A stretch of DNA of 64,000 nt from Acinetobacter sp. GSS19 (GTDB taxonomy: Bacteria > Pseudomonadota > Gammaproteobacteria > Pseudomonadales > Moraxellaceae), in the NCBI RefSeq assembly GCF_028621895.1, contig NZ_CP117520.1:2046001-2110000 (forward strand). Reading direction: 5' to 3'. The notes beneath the pieces were generated by a model, which saw nothing but the letters and a program-made list of their open reading frames with translations, was not told the origin of the DNA and ran no database searches. This document shows, in pieces, positions 17,426-26,752 of the stretch. Made by a program: the position numbers and the translations under genes. The first letter of the stretch is position 1, and the number at the start of each line of letters is the position of its first letter.

Positions 17426-18901
17426 ATGATGCTCTATGTGATTCCGTTTATATTGTTGTTGGTTGTGGCCATCGTCCTTAAGAAACGTGAAGCCAGCAAG
17501 AAAGAAGACAATACCAGCAGCAAAACGGTCAACAAAAAAGCTGGCAAAAAAACGACCGCTAAAAATACCGCAAAGAGCACACCTGCAGCACTCGATTTTC
17601 CAACCACACAGCAAGCTGCTGCGAACCAAACAACACCGCTGGCACCAGAAATCCGCCAGCAAATCCGTCAACGCATCCAGTCACGCAATTTCTTTGCAGC
17701 AGAAGCTGAAATTAACCAGGCTTTAAACCGTGACGCCTCGCAGCATGAATTATATTTGTTGCTCCTTGAAATTCATTTAGAACAAAAAGATGATTTCGCC
17801 ATCCGCCAGTTAATGAATCAACTGCGTGATTTAGGCCTAGATGACATCTTGCAGCAGGCAGAAGCACAACAGCAAGCCCACCAAGACAAAGTACGATCAA
17901 TTACTGCAGCACAAAGCATTGAAACACCAGTGACCGCAGAAGCTGCTGAATTGAGTTCAACAGTAAAACCAAGCGTACAACCGACTGAAAATCGTGTCAC
18001 TGCAGCCAGCTTTGATGCTTTAGTTGAACCGCAAAACAGCAAACCTTCATTTGATGAACTTCAATCTGAATTCTCTTCGGTCAAAAATGAGCCTGAACCT
18101 GCTCCGGCAGCTGTTACACCTCTTGAATTCAATTTTTCAAAAACCGCTGTTAAGACTGAAACAGCAATTGTTGTTGATACCCCGGCAACCATCATCGAAG
18201 AAACAAAGGCTCCAAAAGCTGTAGAGCCTGTTCAAGATCTTTCTCAGGCGCTTGAATTCAAACTGGATACACCTGTCATCGAGTCTGCCCCAACAGCGAA
18301 AGTTGCAGAAGCAGAGCCAGAAAATACTGTAGCAGAACCAGCACCTCTGGAGTTTTCGTTCTCACTAGAGAGTGCCAATAAAGTTGAAGCGAGTGGGCCG
18401 GTCATTGTTGCTGAAGCTCCTGTAGTAGAGCCAAAAGCTGACAGTGCTCCAGCAGAAACTGAGTTTAAACTAGACTTTGCTAGCTTTGACCTGACGACAC
18501 CAAGTAGCAGCCCTGAAGCTACAGCAGTTGAAACACCAGTATCTGAAGCTGTGCTCATCCCTGAAGTTCCAACACTGACAGCAACACCAGCCAGTGGTCT
18601 GGAATTCAATCTGGACGCCCCTGCCATCAGCCTGGATACAGCAGCTGAAAGCAATGTTCCTGCACAGCCAGCTCTAGTTGAGCAGACGACCACTTTAGTG
18701 GACCAACATGATCCATTGACTCAATCTTTCCCTGAGTTGCTGGAAGTCAATGAGATCAACCTGAATTTACAATTGGCACAACAGTATATTCAGCTCGGTG
18801 CTTATGCCCAAGCGCGCCGCCTACTCAGCGAAAATGAAGCACAGTTCAATCCAGAACAACGTGAGCAATCTGAGCTTTTACTCAAACAAATAGCTTCTTA
18901 A
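17426..18901 (+). CDS. FimV-like protein, membrane and cytoplasmic half
   Basis: A 491-residue partner of the gene before it. Seen: an N-terminal membrane helix (residues 2-18) followed by a Lys-rich stretch; a helical-repeat segment (about 75-135, TPR-like); a long acidic Ala/Pro/Glu linker carrying five short motifs of the type (L/T)EF-x-(F/L) at about residues 232, 276, 308, 346 and 392; and a C-terminal FimV domain (about 445-491, LNLQLAQQYIQLGAYAQARR). That end domain is diagnostic of FimV. An AAGGGG Shine-Dalgarno lies 8 bases before the ATG, so it is translated independently. Several stop codons in the 68-base gap rule out a single frameshift. It should act with the upstream gene at the cell pole. 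Confidence 0.8.
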   Translation: MMLYVIPFILLLVVAIVLKKREASKKEDNTSSKTVNKKAGKKTTAKNTAKSTPAALDFPTTQQAAANQTTPLAPEIRQQIRQRIQSRNFFAAEAEINQALNRDASQHELYLLLLEIHLEQKDDFAIRQLMNQLRDLGLDDILQQAEAQQQAHQDKVRSITAAQSIETPVTAEAAELSSTVKPSVQPTENRVTAASFDALVEPQNSKPSFDELQSEFSSVKNEPEPAPAAVTPLEFNFSKTAVKTETAIVVDTPATIIEETKAPKAVEPVQDLSQALEFKLDTPVIESAPTAKVAEAEPENTVAEPAPLEFSFSLESANKVEASGPVIVAEAPVVEPKADSAPAETEFKLDFASFDLTTPSSSPEATAVETPVSEAVLIPEVPTLTATPASGLEFNLDAPAISLDTAAESNVPAQPALVEQTTTLVDQHDPLTQSFPELLEVNEINLNLQLAQQYIQLGAYAQARRLLSENEAQFNPEQREQSELLLKQIAS

Positions 18902-18920
18902 GCACGCTTCGTTCTACTAT

Positions 18921-18947
18921 AAGCAGTCCATCCCGACTGCTTTTTTT
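18921..18947 (+). terminator. Rho-independent terminator after fimV second half
   Basis: AGCAGTC and GACTGCT form a 7-bp stem with a 6-nt loop followed by seven Ts. The T-run ends five bases before the asparaginase start codon. Confidence 0.85.
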
Positions 18948-18951
18948 ATGC

Positions 18952-19911
18952 ATGAAAAAAATCGCCTTATTGTATATGGGGGGCACTTTTGGCTGTGTAG
19001 GTGAGCCTTTAATGCCGATGCCAGCTGAGCTGTTCCTGCCTCAGCTAAAAAAAATACTACCGCCCCATTTGCAGGTCGACTGCATAGCTGCGCCCTGTAT
19101 CCTCGATAGTAGCCGTTACACGGCAGCAGACTGGCTACAACTGGTACAATACATCCAGCAATTGCAATTACACGGCTACCAGCATTTTGTCATTGTGCAC
19201 GGCACAGATACGTTAAGCTATGCTGCTGCTGTGCTGGCACGCTGTCTAGGCACCTCCTGCCACGTCGTTCTGACCGGCAGTCAGTATCCGCTGCTCAACA
19301 CGCAAGGCGACAATACTCGTGAATTCAGTGATGCACATGACAATTTGAATCTTGCACTCGAGCACGTATTAACACTTCCTGTAGGTGTGTATCTCGCCTT
19401 CCATCATCAGGTCTGGCATGCCCAAACTGCAATAAAAATGCATAGCACTGAGCTAGATGCCTTTCGTGGCCTAGCAGCGGAACAGTCTCTCCCCGAAGAA
19501 CCTTGTAGTGGTTTTATCATCAATGAGCATTATCTAGTTCGTGCCCGAGATTTCAACCTGTTAAGCTGGCATGTACAGCCTATCCAGCCTGAACTGCTGC
19601 TACAGAATCTACAGCTGCTTTTACCGCACCCACCTGCTTTTCTGGTGTTGCAAGCTTATGGTACAGGTAATTTGCAGGTCACGCCTGAAATCGAGCACTG
19701 TCTGGAACAGCTCTATGCTCAGGGCTGTCTGAGTATTTTGACCACTCAGGTTCCATTTGGCGGCATTGATCAACGTTATGCCGTCAGCCAATGGGTACAA
19801 TCCAGCAAAATTATGCTGAATAACACCCTAAGCCATGCCGATCTGTATGCCAAAGCACTGCAAATGTATTTACAATACCCAACTGCAGAACAATGGGCTG
19901 CACACTGGTAG
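18952..19911 (+). CDS. Asparaginase (type I-like)
   Basis: Hydrolyses L-asparagine to aspartate and ammonia. Seen: both catalytic threonine motifs, GGTFG with T12 and HGTDTLSYAA with T85 and D86. There is no signal peptide, which favours a cytoplasmic type I enzyme; the length of 319 residues is slightly short for that group. The start MKKIALLYMGGTFG is the standard N-terminus, but the codon lies directly behind a terminator T-run and no Shine-Dalgarno is visible. It stands between fimV and truA, a place that is often empty in related gene orders. Weak or unusual translation initiation is likely. Confidence 0.88.
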   Translation: MKKIALLYMGGTFGCVGEPLMPMPAELFLPQLKKILPPHLQVDCIAAPCILDSSRYTAADWLQLVQYIQQLQLHGYQHFVIVHGTDTLSYAAAVLARCLGTSCHVVLTGSQYPLLNTQGDNTREFSDAHDNLNLALEHVLTLPVGVYLAFHHQVWHAQTAIKMHSTELDAFRGLAAEQSLPEEPCSGFIINEHYLVRARDFNLLSWHVQPIQPELLLQNLQLLLPHPPAFLVLQAYGTGNLQVTPEIEHCLEQLYAQGCLSILTTQVPFGGIDQRYAVSQWVQSSKIMLNNTLSHADLYAKALQMYLQYPTAEQWAAHW

Positions 19912-19937
19912 CATCCGTAATCGACATCGAGGTAAAC

Positions 19938-20741
19938 ATGCAGCGTTATGCAATCGGGATTGAGTTTTGTGGGATCCGTTATCGTGGATGGCAAACGCAG
20001 CAGCCCGGTGTTCCCAGCGTACAGGAAACCTTAGAGCGTGTGCTAAGCAAGATCGCCGATGAGCCCATCATTGTACATGGTGCTGGCCGTACCGATGCCG
20101 GTGTGCATGGCACGAATATGGTGGCTCATTTTGATACGAATGCCATCCGTCCAGAACGTGGTTGGATGATGGGCGCCAACACCCTGCTCCCCAAAGATAT
20201 TGCACTGAAATGGATTCAGCCGATGGGCGAAGATTTCCATGCCCGCTTTAAAGCCTGTGCGCGCCGTTACCGTTATGTGGTCTACAATGCCCCCCATCGT
20301 CCGGCTTTACTATATAAACAGGTCACGCATATATTCCAGCCCCTCGATGCCGTAAAAATGATCGAGGCTGCCAAGAAATTTGAAGGCACACATAACTTTG
20401 AAAGTTTCCGTGCCGCAGCCTGCCAATCAAATCAGCCCGTCCGTCATGTATCACATTGCCGCATGACCCAGCATGGACAGTATCTGGTTTTGGACATTCA
20501 AGCCGACGGTTTTTTACACCATATGGTGCGCAACATTATGGGTTGTCTGCTGGAAATCGGCCAAGGGATGTATGATATCGATCATATTGACGAGATTTTT
20601 GCAGCACAAGACCGCAAGGCCGCTGGAATTACAGCGCCACCGCATGGCCTATATTTTATTCAGGCCTACTATCCAGAACCATGGCAATCCCAATTACCCG
20701 TACAGCCTTTAGGACCGCACTGGCTGAATATGCCGGAATAA
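19938..20741 (+). CDS. truA: tRNA pseudouridine synthase A
   Basis: Makes pseudouridine at positions 38-40 in the anticodon arm of many tRNAs. Seen: the catalytic aspartate D53 in GAGRTDAGVHG, N-terminal RYAIGIEFCGIRYRGWQTQ, and the C-terminal GFLHHMVRNIMG of the TruA fold. I start at the ATG at 19938, preceded by GAGGTAAAC; this gives 267 residues, the usual length. It starts 26 bases after asparaginase and is convergent with the AraC regulator. Confidence 0.96.
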   Translation: MQRYAIGIEFCGIRYRGWQTQQPGVPSVQETLERVLSKIADEPIIVHGAGRTDAGVHGTNMVAHFDTNAIRPERGWMMGANTLLPKDIALKWIQPMGEDFHARFKACARRYRYVVYNAPHRPALLYKQVTHIFQPLDAVKMIEAAKKFEGTHNFESFRAAACQSNQPVRHVSHCRMTQHGQYLVLDIQADGFLHHMVRNIMGCLLEIGQGMYDIDHIDEIFAAQDRKAAGITAPPHGLYFIQAYYPEPWQSQLPVQPLGPHWLNMPE

Positions 20742-20762
20742 GCACTGTAATCTCGACTGGGT

Positions 20763-21773
20763 CTAGATCTGCTGTTTACGCTTACGGTATTCGACCGGGG
20801 TTTCTTGGGTCCAGCGTTTAAAAGCCCGATAAAATGTGCTTGGCTCGGAGAATCCTGTCAGATAGACAATCCGCTCCACACTCTCATGGGTATTGGCTAA
20901 AAGTTTTTTGGCCAACCTGCAGCGATAATCCGATAAAATCTGCTGAAAACTGGTATGAGCTTCACTCAGTTGGGTGCGCAAACGGCGTGGAGTAATCTGT
21001 AACTGTGCAGCAACTGTTTCCAAGGTAGTCTCTCCACTTTCCAGTGTGGCACCAATTGCACGGCGGACTTCACCGACCAGATCATAACGTGCCAGTTCCT
21101 GCAGTTTTTCTAATGCCAGTTGTTCATGCAATTGCGACAGTTCAGGTTCGGCCTGCCAGAGCGGATGATGCAAAATCGCCGGATCAAAGTACAGCCGGGT
21201 TTCTTTTTGACCTAAACTGACCGGACATTGGTAGACTCGCTGATATTCCTCGGCTGCTGCCCCTTGCGCAAAATCAAAGTCAATATAAATGGGCTGGAAC
21301 TGACCTTCAGTAATAAATTTAAAAAACCGCAAAATCCCGCACATGGCACTTTCAGTAAAATGTCGGTTAACCAGTGGATCTTTGATGTCCTGGATGCCAT
21401 TAGTCAAATAACAACGTCCATCCTGCATCACCAAACGGGCCTGAAAAGCATCACTGATCAAACGCTGGTAAGCCAGTGCCCGCTGCAAGCCTTCACCGAA
21501 ATTGGCACTACTGACAAATAGATGTTCAATCACCTGCCCACGATACAAGGGCAAATATTCCCCCAAATGCAGACCGATATCCGGATCTTGGCTCATCTCC
21601 TGTGCTGCGCTCCAGAATGCATGCTGGGCGCTCAGCGGTGTGCGCTGGTTGGCTTCAACCTGATTTAAGGCAACACCGGCTTTGCTCAATATTTCCTCGG
21701 TTGGCAAGCCGGCGCGACGCATGGCCTGATAACCAAATCTTAAGACGATTGACGCATCCGTTCGTTGAGCCAC
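20763..21773 (-). CDS. AraC family transcriptional regulator
   Basis: A 336-residue regulator of the AraC/XylS family with an N-terminal arabinose-binding-like domain of the OruR/ArgR type (residues about 15-200) and a C-terminal double helix-turn-helix (about 235-335). Seen: LEKLQELARYDLVGEVRRAI linking to TLETVAAQLQITPRRLRTQL and the second helix-turn-helix at SVERIVYLTGFSEPSTFYRAFKRW. I choose the GTG at 21773 because a clear AAGGAG lies 5 bases upstream on the minus strand; an ATG at 21857 lacks that support. No neighbouring target gene is obvious, so ligand and regulon are unknown. Confidence 0.88.
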   Translation of the reverse strand: MAQRTDASIVLRFGYQAMRRAGLPTEEILSKAGVALNQVEANQRTPLSAQHAFWSAAQEMSQDPDIGLHLGEYLPLYRGQVIEHLFVSSANFGEGLQRALAYQRLISDAFQARLVMQDGRCYLTNGIQDIKDPLVNRHFTESAMCGILRFFKFITEGQFQPIYIDFDFAQGAAAEEYQRVYQCPVSLGQKETRLYFDPAILHHPLWQAEPELSQLHEQLALEKLQELARYDLVGEVRRAIGATLESGETTLETVAAQLQITPRRLRTQLSEAHTSFQQILSDYRCRLAKKLLANTHESVERIVYLTGFSEPSTFYRAFKRWTQETPVEYRKRKQQI

Positions 21774-21942
21774 AGCTACTCCTTGCTGATGAATAAAAAA
21801 GTTAAATATTGAAAAAATAGAATTTAGATTAGCTTTGATTGGCCGAACTGACAACATCAGCCCAAAGAATTTTGCCGAGAAACTTTAACCTCAACATTCG
21901 CTTATTTGCCTGTCATGTGTACAGTGGAACCTCCCTGCCACC

Positions 21943-21971
21943 TTGTTTTTTTCGAGGAAATTGTATATAAT
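21943..21971 (+). promoter_or_regulatory. Promoter of infA
   Basis: A perfect -10 TATAAT (21966-21971) with a -35 TTGTTT (21943-21948) at 17-base spacing, placing the transcript start near 21978, about 27 bases before the infA start codon. Confidence 0.7.
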
Positions 21972-22004
21972 TTGCGCCTTTCCAATTTGATTATCAGGTA
22001 GGCT

Positions 22005-22226
22005 ATGGCCAATAAAGAGGAACTCATTGAGTTCGAAGGCGTTGTCACCGAAACGCTTCCTAATACGATGTTCCGTGTACGTTTAGAAAACGGTCACGAA
22101 GTGATTGCTCACATTTCAGGTAAAATGCGTAAGCACTATATTCGTATTTTAACTGGTGACAGTGTAAAGGTTGAAATGACACCTTACGATTTGACCAAAG
22201 GTCGTATCACTTATCGTGCACGCTAA
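22005..22226 (+). CDS. infA: Translation initiation factor IF-1
   Basis: Small OB-fold protein that occupies the ribosomal A site during initiation together with IF-2 and IF-3. Seen: the near-invariant start [39 protein letters not shown] and the end [12 protein letters not shown]. Length 73 residues, standard. An AGGTAGG precedes the ATG by 3-4 bases. The gene is monocistronic, with its own promoter and terminator. Confidence 0.97.
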   Translation: MANKEELIEFEGVVTETLPNTMFRVRLENGHEVIAHISGKMRKHYIRILTGDSVKVEMTPYDLTKGRITYRAR

Positions 22227-22243
22227 GTTTTAGCGCAAGCAAG

Positions 22244-22268
22244 AAAGCCACGTCACGTGGCTTTTTTT
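22244..22268 (+). terminator. Rho-independent terminator of infA
   Basis: AAAGCCACGT and ACGTGGCTTT form an almost self-complementary stem with a tiny loop, followed by further Ts. Confidence 0.85.
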
Positions 22269-22337
22269 ATGTCTGTGATTTGGCGCTTTTGGCTTTTTCA
22301 AGCGACCCCATATGACACAGATCTCGAAAATTGAACA

Positions 22338-22367
22338 TAAAAAACGCAGCATAAGCTGCGTTTTTTT
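22338..22367 (-). terminator. Rho-independent terminator of leuB
   Basis: AAACGCAGC and GCTGCGTTT pair around a 4-nt loop with A-run and T-run on either side, so it can work on both strands. It lies 13 bases below the leuB stop. Confidence 0.85.
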
Positions 22368-22379
22368 ACTGGGTTTAAC

Positions 22380-23459
22380 TTAACCCAAAGCAGCTACAAC
22401 AGCTGCACCCATTTCTTGAGTACCGACTTTGTTCATACCTTCAGACATGATGTCCGCTGTACGCAAGCCTTGATCCAAGACATTACCAACGGCATCTTCA
22501 ATTGCTTTTGCTGCAGTCTCTTCACGGAAGGTGTAACGTAACATCATCGCAATTGAAAGAATAGTCGCCAATGGATTCGCCAAGTTTTGACCTGCGATGT
22601 CTGGTGCAGAACCATGGCAAGGTTCATACATGCCTTTACCATTTTCATCCAATGACGCTGATGGCAACATACCGATTGAACCAGTCAACATCGCTGCTTC
22701 ATCAGACAGGATGTCACCAAACAGGTTAGACGTCACAATCACGTCAAACTGTTTTGGTGCACGAACCAATTGCATCGCCGCATTGTCAACATACATATGG
22801 GATAACTGGATATTTGGATACTGTTCCTGCTGCATCGCAGTCACTGTCTGTTTCCAAAGTTCGGTCACTTCCAATACGTTGGCTTTGTCTACTGAACACA
22901 CTTTGCCACCACGTAGGCCAGCCAGTTCAAAGGCCACTTTCGCGATGCGCTTGATTTCAGACTCAGAATAAACATCAGTGTTGAAACCTTGCTTCTCGCC
23001 ATTTTCCAATTCACGGATTCCGCGTGGCTGGCCAAAGTAAATCCCGCCAGTCAATTCACGTACGATCAAGATATCCAGACCTGCGACGATTTCTGGTTTC
23101 AAGCTAGATGCATCTGCCAATTGCGGATAAAGAATCGCTGGACGCAAGTTGGCGAACAGGTTCAATTCACTACGTAATTTTAACAAGCCACGTTCTGGAC
23201 GAATGGAACGCTCAATCGTATCCCATTTTGGCCCACCCACAGCACCTAACAGAATCGCATCCGCCTTTTTCGCCTGTTCAGAAGTTACAGATGGGTACGG
23301 TTCACCATGCGCATCAATTGCCGAACCACCCAAAAGACCTTGTTCCCAGCTGAGACCCAAGTTGAATTTTTCGTTGACACGGGTCAACACCTGTTCTGCG
23401 GCAGCGACAATTTCTGGACCGATGCCATCACCAGCCAAAATCAGAATATGTTTAGACAT
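22380..23459 (-). CDS. leuB: 3-isopropylmalate dehydrogenase
   Basis: Third enzyme of leucine synthesis: NAD-dependent oxidative decarboxylation of 3-isopropylmalate to 2-oxoisocaproate. Seen: [13 protein letters not shown] near the start, [13 protein letters not shown], the substrate region [13 protein letters not shown], and [11 protein letters not shown] with the metal-binding aspartates. I use the ATG at 23459 ([12 protein letters not shown]), preceded on the minus strand by TGGAAACCC; a start four codons earlier is possible. The 359-residue length is normal. It lies downstream of leuC-leuD, with a lipoprotein gene between. Confidence 0.95.
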   Translation of the reverse strand: MSKHILILAGDGIGPEIVAAAEQVLTRVNEKFNLGLSWEQGLLGGSAIDAHGEPYPSVTSEQAKKADAILLGAVGGPKWDTIERSIRPERGLLKLRSELNLFANLRPAILYPQLADASSLKPEIVAGLDILIVRELTGGIYFGQPRGIRELENGEKQGFNTDVYSESEIKRIAKVAFELAGLRGGKVCSVDKANVLEVTELWKQTVTAMQQEQYPNIQLSHMYVDNAAMQLVRAPKQFDVIVTSNLFGDILSDEAAMLTGSIGMLPSASLDENGKGMYEPCHGSAPDIAGQNLANPLATILSIAMMLRYTFREETAAKAIEDAVGNVLDQGLRTADIMSEGMNKVGTQEMGAAVVAALG

Positions 23460-23506
23460 GAGGGTTTCCATTTTGCAAAATTGATCCGTTCAGGATCAAT
23501 CAGAGA

Positions 23507-24082
23507 TTAAATTTTTTGTTCGACAAACTCACCGAGTCCGGTCAGTGCATCATAAGGTCGGCAAAAGCGGCGAATGGTACGCTGGCCTTGCTGTAAGTCC
23601 ACACACAGGGGATCAGGAACTGACACATTCAACAGGCTTCCGGCATGTTTGGAACGATCACGGTACATCTTGAATGTGTACTTTTGATTGGCCACAAACT
23701 TGTGAATCACATGAATGGTTTCTGCACGATCCGGTGAAATCGGATAGAAGCGCACCACGACTTCCTGCTGCTTAGCCGGAACGGTTAAATACAGGGCATT
23801 CGGCTGGCTCGAGGAGCTGGCTTGCAAATGCACATAACCACGCTTAATCGCCTCATGATTGATACGGCGTGATACCGGGTCGACAATTTTTAAATTGTCC
23901 ACGCGCTCAAACTGACAGTCTTCGGTACCTGAACAATAAATTGTGACATTCGCTTGCTCAGTAGTCGAATTTTTCGCCTGTTTGAGACGCATGGTGTCTA
24001 CCATGTGCTGGGTACTTTGGCAGGCGCTCAGCGCTACGCCGCATACCAGCAAAGCAATGCTGTGACCTAAAATCTTGATCAT
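23507..24082 (-). CDS. Hypothetical lipoprotein within the leu cluster
   Basis: A 191-residue protein I do not recognise. Seen: a signal peptide of the lipoprotein type with lipobox LSAC (cysteine at residue 20), so it is likely anchored in the outer or inner membrane facing the periplasm. The mature part contains CSGTEDC, a possible disulphide pair, and is otherwise featureless to the eye. It lies between leuD and leuB on the same strand, 103 bases below leuD and 47 bases above leuB, so it may share the leucine transcript, but nothing suggests a role in leucine synthesis. Confidence 0.8.
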   Translation of the reverse strand: MIKILGHSIALLVCGVALSACQSTQHMVDTMRLKQAKNSTTEQANVTIYCSGTEDCQFERVDNLKIVDPVSRRINHEAIKRGYVHLQASSSSQPNALYLTVPAKQQEVVVRFYPISPDRAETIHVIHKFVANQKYTFKMYRDRSKHAGSLLNVSVPDPLCVDLQQGQRTIRRFCRPYDALTGLGEFVEQKI

Positions 24083-24185
24083 GGTCTGGGCCCAACCTCA
24101 CTAAATAGAGCAAACGATAAATATTTATATCCCTACGCATGTTAGCAAGAGTTGGACTGCATCGCCATGCTTAAATGTTGTGCTT

Positions 24186-24836
24186 TTAAGCTTGGATTTC
24201 CTGGAAAACCCAAGGGCGCACCTGTTTGGTTTTTTCTTCATAGGCACGGATCAAATCCGCATCCTGCAAGGTTAAACCAATATCATCCAAGCCATTCAAT
24301 AAACAGTGTTTACGGAATGGATCAATTTCAAATTTGAAGGCTTCGACCGCTGGAGTACGGACTTCCTGTGCTTCAAGGTCGATGGTCAATTGATAGCCTT
24401 CGCTTGCTGCACACTCTTTGAATAACTGATCAACAATCTCTTCAGACAAGATCACCGGCAACATACCGTTTTTGAAGCAGTTATTAAAGAAAATGTCAGC
24501 AAAACTTGGCGCAATCACAGTACGGAAACCGTATTCATTCAATGCCCACGGCGCATGCTCACGGCTAGAACCACAACCAAAGTTTTGACGGGCAAGCAAT
24601 ACGCTCGCACCTTGATAACGTGGCTGGTTCAACACAAAATCCGGATTTTTAGGACGTTTGCTGATGTCCTGTCCCAAATAGCCTTCATCTAGATAACGCA
24701 ATTCATCAAACAGGTTGTCACCGAAACCGGTACGTTTGATAGACTTCAAAAACTGCTTTGGAATGATCAAGTCAGTATCGACATTCGCACGGTCTAATGG
24801 CGCCACGATGCCTTGTTCAACGGTATAAGCTTTCAT
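24186..24836 (-). CDS. leuD: 3-isopropylmalate dehydratase small subunit
   Basis: Small subunit of isopropylmalate isomerase, which converts 2- to 3-isopropylmalate. Seen: [19 protein letters not shown] at the start and the swivelling-domain signature [17 protein letters not shown] start at the ATG at 24836 (MKAYTVEQG); the frame extends 5 codons further up. Length 216 residues, as expected. It follows leuC by 15 bases, with GGGGAAGAG as ribosome-binding site. Confidence 0.96.
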   Translation of the reverse strand: MKAYTVEQGIVAPLDRANVDTDLIIPKQFLKSIKRTGFGDNLFDELRYLDEGYLGQDISKRPKNPDFVLNQPRYQGASVLLARQNFGCGSSREHAPWALNEYGFRTVIAPSFADIFFNNCFKNGMLPVILSEEIVDQLFKECAASEGYQLTIDLEAQEVRTPAVEAFKFEIDPFRKHCLLNGLDDIGLTLQDADLIRAYEEKTKQVRPWVFQEIQA

Positions 24837-24851
24837 ATTGCTCTTCCCCAA

Positions 24852-26270
24852 TTAGAATGAACGAACGTCAACAAAATGACCTGCCAATGCCGCAGCAGCA
24901 GCCATGGCTGGACTGACCAGATGGGTACGGCCACCATTGCCCTGACGACCTTCAAAGTTACGGTTCGAGGTCGAAGCACAATGCTCACCCGGTTGTAACT
25001 TGTCGGCATTCATCGCCAAGCACATCGAGCAGCCTGGCTCACGCCATTCAAACCCAGCTTCAAGGAAGATTTTATCCAAACCTTCAGCTTCTGCCTGTTG
25101 TTTCACCAAACCAGAACCTGGAACCACCATCGCCTGTTTGATGGTTGGTGCCACTTTACGGCCCTGAATCACTTCAGCGGCAGCACGGATGTCTTCAATA
25201 CGCGAGTTGGTGCAAGAACCAATGAATACGCGGTCGATCTGGATGTCCGCCAAAGACTGACCTGCCGTTAAGCCCATGTACTGATAAGCACGCGTCCAGT
25301 CGTTACGCTGTACGTCGTCTTTTGCCTGTTCCAAAGTCGGTACCGCTTGTGACACTGGAATTACCATTTCAGGAGAAGTCCCCCAAGATACTTGCGGCTC
25401 GATCTCTTCACCTTGCAATACCACCACGCTATCAAATACCGCATCTTCATCAGAATGCAAGGTATTCCAATAGGCTACTGCTTGATCCCACTGTTCGCCT
25501 TTTGGTGCATATGGACGGTCTTTCACATACTCGATGGTCTTGTCATCCACAGCCACCATACCGACACGTGCACCGGCTTCAATCGCCATGTTACACACAG
25601 TCATACGACCTTCGATCGACATGTCACGGAACACCTGGCCACCAAATTCAATCGCATGACCAGTACCGCCTGCCGTGCCAATTTTGCCAATGATCGCCAA
25701 TACCACATCTTTTGGAGTAACGCCTTTGCCAAGCTTGCCATCAACACGCACCAGCATGTTTTTCATTTTCTTCTGAACCAGACACTGGGTCGCCAAGACA
25801 TGCTCAACTTCAGAGGTCCCGATACCATGGGCCAAACAGCCGAACGCACCATGGGTTGCCGTATGCGAGTCACCACACACCACGGTCATGCCCGGCAGGG
25901 TCAAACCTTGCTCTGGACCCACCACGTGAGCGATCCCTTGGCGGATGTCATTGATGTCAAATTCAACAATATTGAAGGTCTTACAGTTATCATCCAGCGT
26001 TTGTACCTGGATACGTGAAGTATCATCTTCAATCCCGGCAACGCCCTGTTCACGCTCTTTCTTTGACGTTGGAACGTTATGGTCTGGCGTGGCCACGTTA
26101 GCACTCAGACGCCATGGCTTTCGGCCTGCCAATTGCAAGCCTTCAAACGCCTGTGGTGAGGTCACTTCATGTAATAAATGACGGTCGATGTAAATTAAGC
26201 TTGAACCATCATCACGCTGCTTGACTAAATGGTCATCCCACAACTTGTCATATAATGTTTTGCCTGCCAT
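24852..26270 (-). CDS. leuC: 3-isopropylmalate dehydratase large subunit
   Basis: Large, iron-sulfur subunit of isopropylmalate isomerase (aconitase family). Seen: start [26 protein letters not shown], the cluster-binding cysteines in FIGSCTNSR and in [11 protein letters not shown], and the end [18 protein letters not shown]. The 472-residue length is typical. It is first in the leuC-leuD-lipoprotein-leuB series; a promoter should lie in the AT-rich stretch above 26271, but I see no convincing leader peptide or attenuator there. Confidence 0.97.
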   Translation of the reverse strand: MAGKTLYDKLWDDHLVKQRDDGSSLIYIDRHLLHEVTSPQAFEGLQLAGRKPWRLSANVATPDHNVPTSKKEREQGVAGIEDDTSRIQVQTLDDNCKTFNIVEFDINDIRQGIAHVVGPEQGLTLPGMTVVCGDSHTATHGAFGCLAHGIGTSEVEHVLATQCLVQKKMKNMLVRVDGKLGKGVTPKDVVLAIIGKIGTAGGTGHAIEFGGQVFRDMSIEGRMTVCNMAIEAGARVGMVAVDDKTIEYVKDRPYAPKGEQWDQAVAYWNTLHSDEDAVFDSVVVLQGEEIEPQVSWGTSPEMVIPVSQAVPTLEQAKDDVQRNDWTRAYQYMGLTAGQSLADIQIDRVFIGSCTNSRIEDIRAAAEVIQGRKVAPTIKQAMVVPGSGLVKQQAEAEGLDKIFLEAGFEWREPGCSMCLAMNADKLQPGEHCASTSNRNFEGRQGNGGRTHLVSPAMAAAAALAGHFVDVRSF

Positions 26271-26445
26271 GTCGGACGTGCTCCATTGGACTGGGTATTT
26301 TGTGAATTTAATGGATTATAACGCGGGTTTTACATAAAACTAATTTATCATTTTTATTAATTCATAAACTTTTTGGAATGATTTTATCTGCTCTCATCTT
26401 TTCCTTCTCATCTAAAAAATGAATCGACAGCATAAAATTTCCCCA

Positions 26446-26473
26446 TTTCACAAATAAGAATAATTCTCATAAT
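26446..26473 (+). promoter_or_regulatory. Promoter of the DUF2061 gene, overlapped by a Fur-box-like site
   Basis: A -35-like TTTCAC (26446-26451) and a -10-like CATAAT (26468-26473) are 16 bases apart. The spacer and -10 are covered by AATAAGAATAATTCTCATA (26453-26471), which closely follows the 19-bp Fur consensus in its common AATGAGAAT-n-ATTCTCATT form. This arrangement would give iron-dependent repression of the gene starting at 26516. Confidence 0.6.
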
Positions 26474-26515
26474 CTAAAATCAACAACAAACGGATGCGAA
26501 ATGGAGGATAGGCTG

Positions 26516-26752
26516 ATGGCTAAAATTCAACGCTTTGTGAATCATAACCAAAGAACCTTAAAGAAAACCTTCAGCTATTACATCATGCACATCACAGTAG
26601 CCATGTTGGTGGGTTATATCGTGACAGGCAGTATCTGGGTGGCGATGACTTTGAGTTTGCTAGAACCGACTGTGCAGGCAGTGGCGTTCTTTATTCATGA
26701 ACGTATTTGGGAAAAAAAAGCCCCCATAAGCAATGAAAAAATCACGGTTTAA
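26516..26752 (+). CDS. DUF2061 small membrane protein
   Basis: A 78-residue membrane protein of the DUF2061 family, function unknown. Seen: a basic N-terminus (MAKIQRFVNHNQRTLKKTFS) and two hydrophobic segments (about residues 22-43 and 45-62) with the family-type HERIWEK just after them. I start at the ATG at 26516, with GGAGGA seven bases upstream; an ATG five codons earlier lacks this. The promoter carries a Fur-box-like site, suggesting that it is made under iron limitation. Confidence 0.8.
   Translation: MAKIQRFVNHNQRTLKKTFSYYIMHITVAMLVGYIVTGSIWVAMTLSLLEPTVQAVAFFIHERIWEKKAPISNEKITV

Noticed and set aside
17340..17430. FimV split as a frameshift or sequencing error
   Set aside because: The gap of 68 bases has stop codons in several frames, the second gene has its own AAGGGG site, and the domain border falls at the membrane helix.
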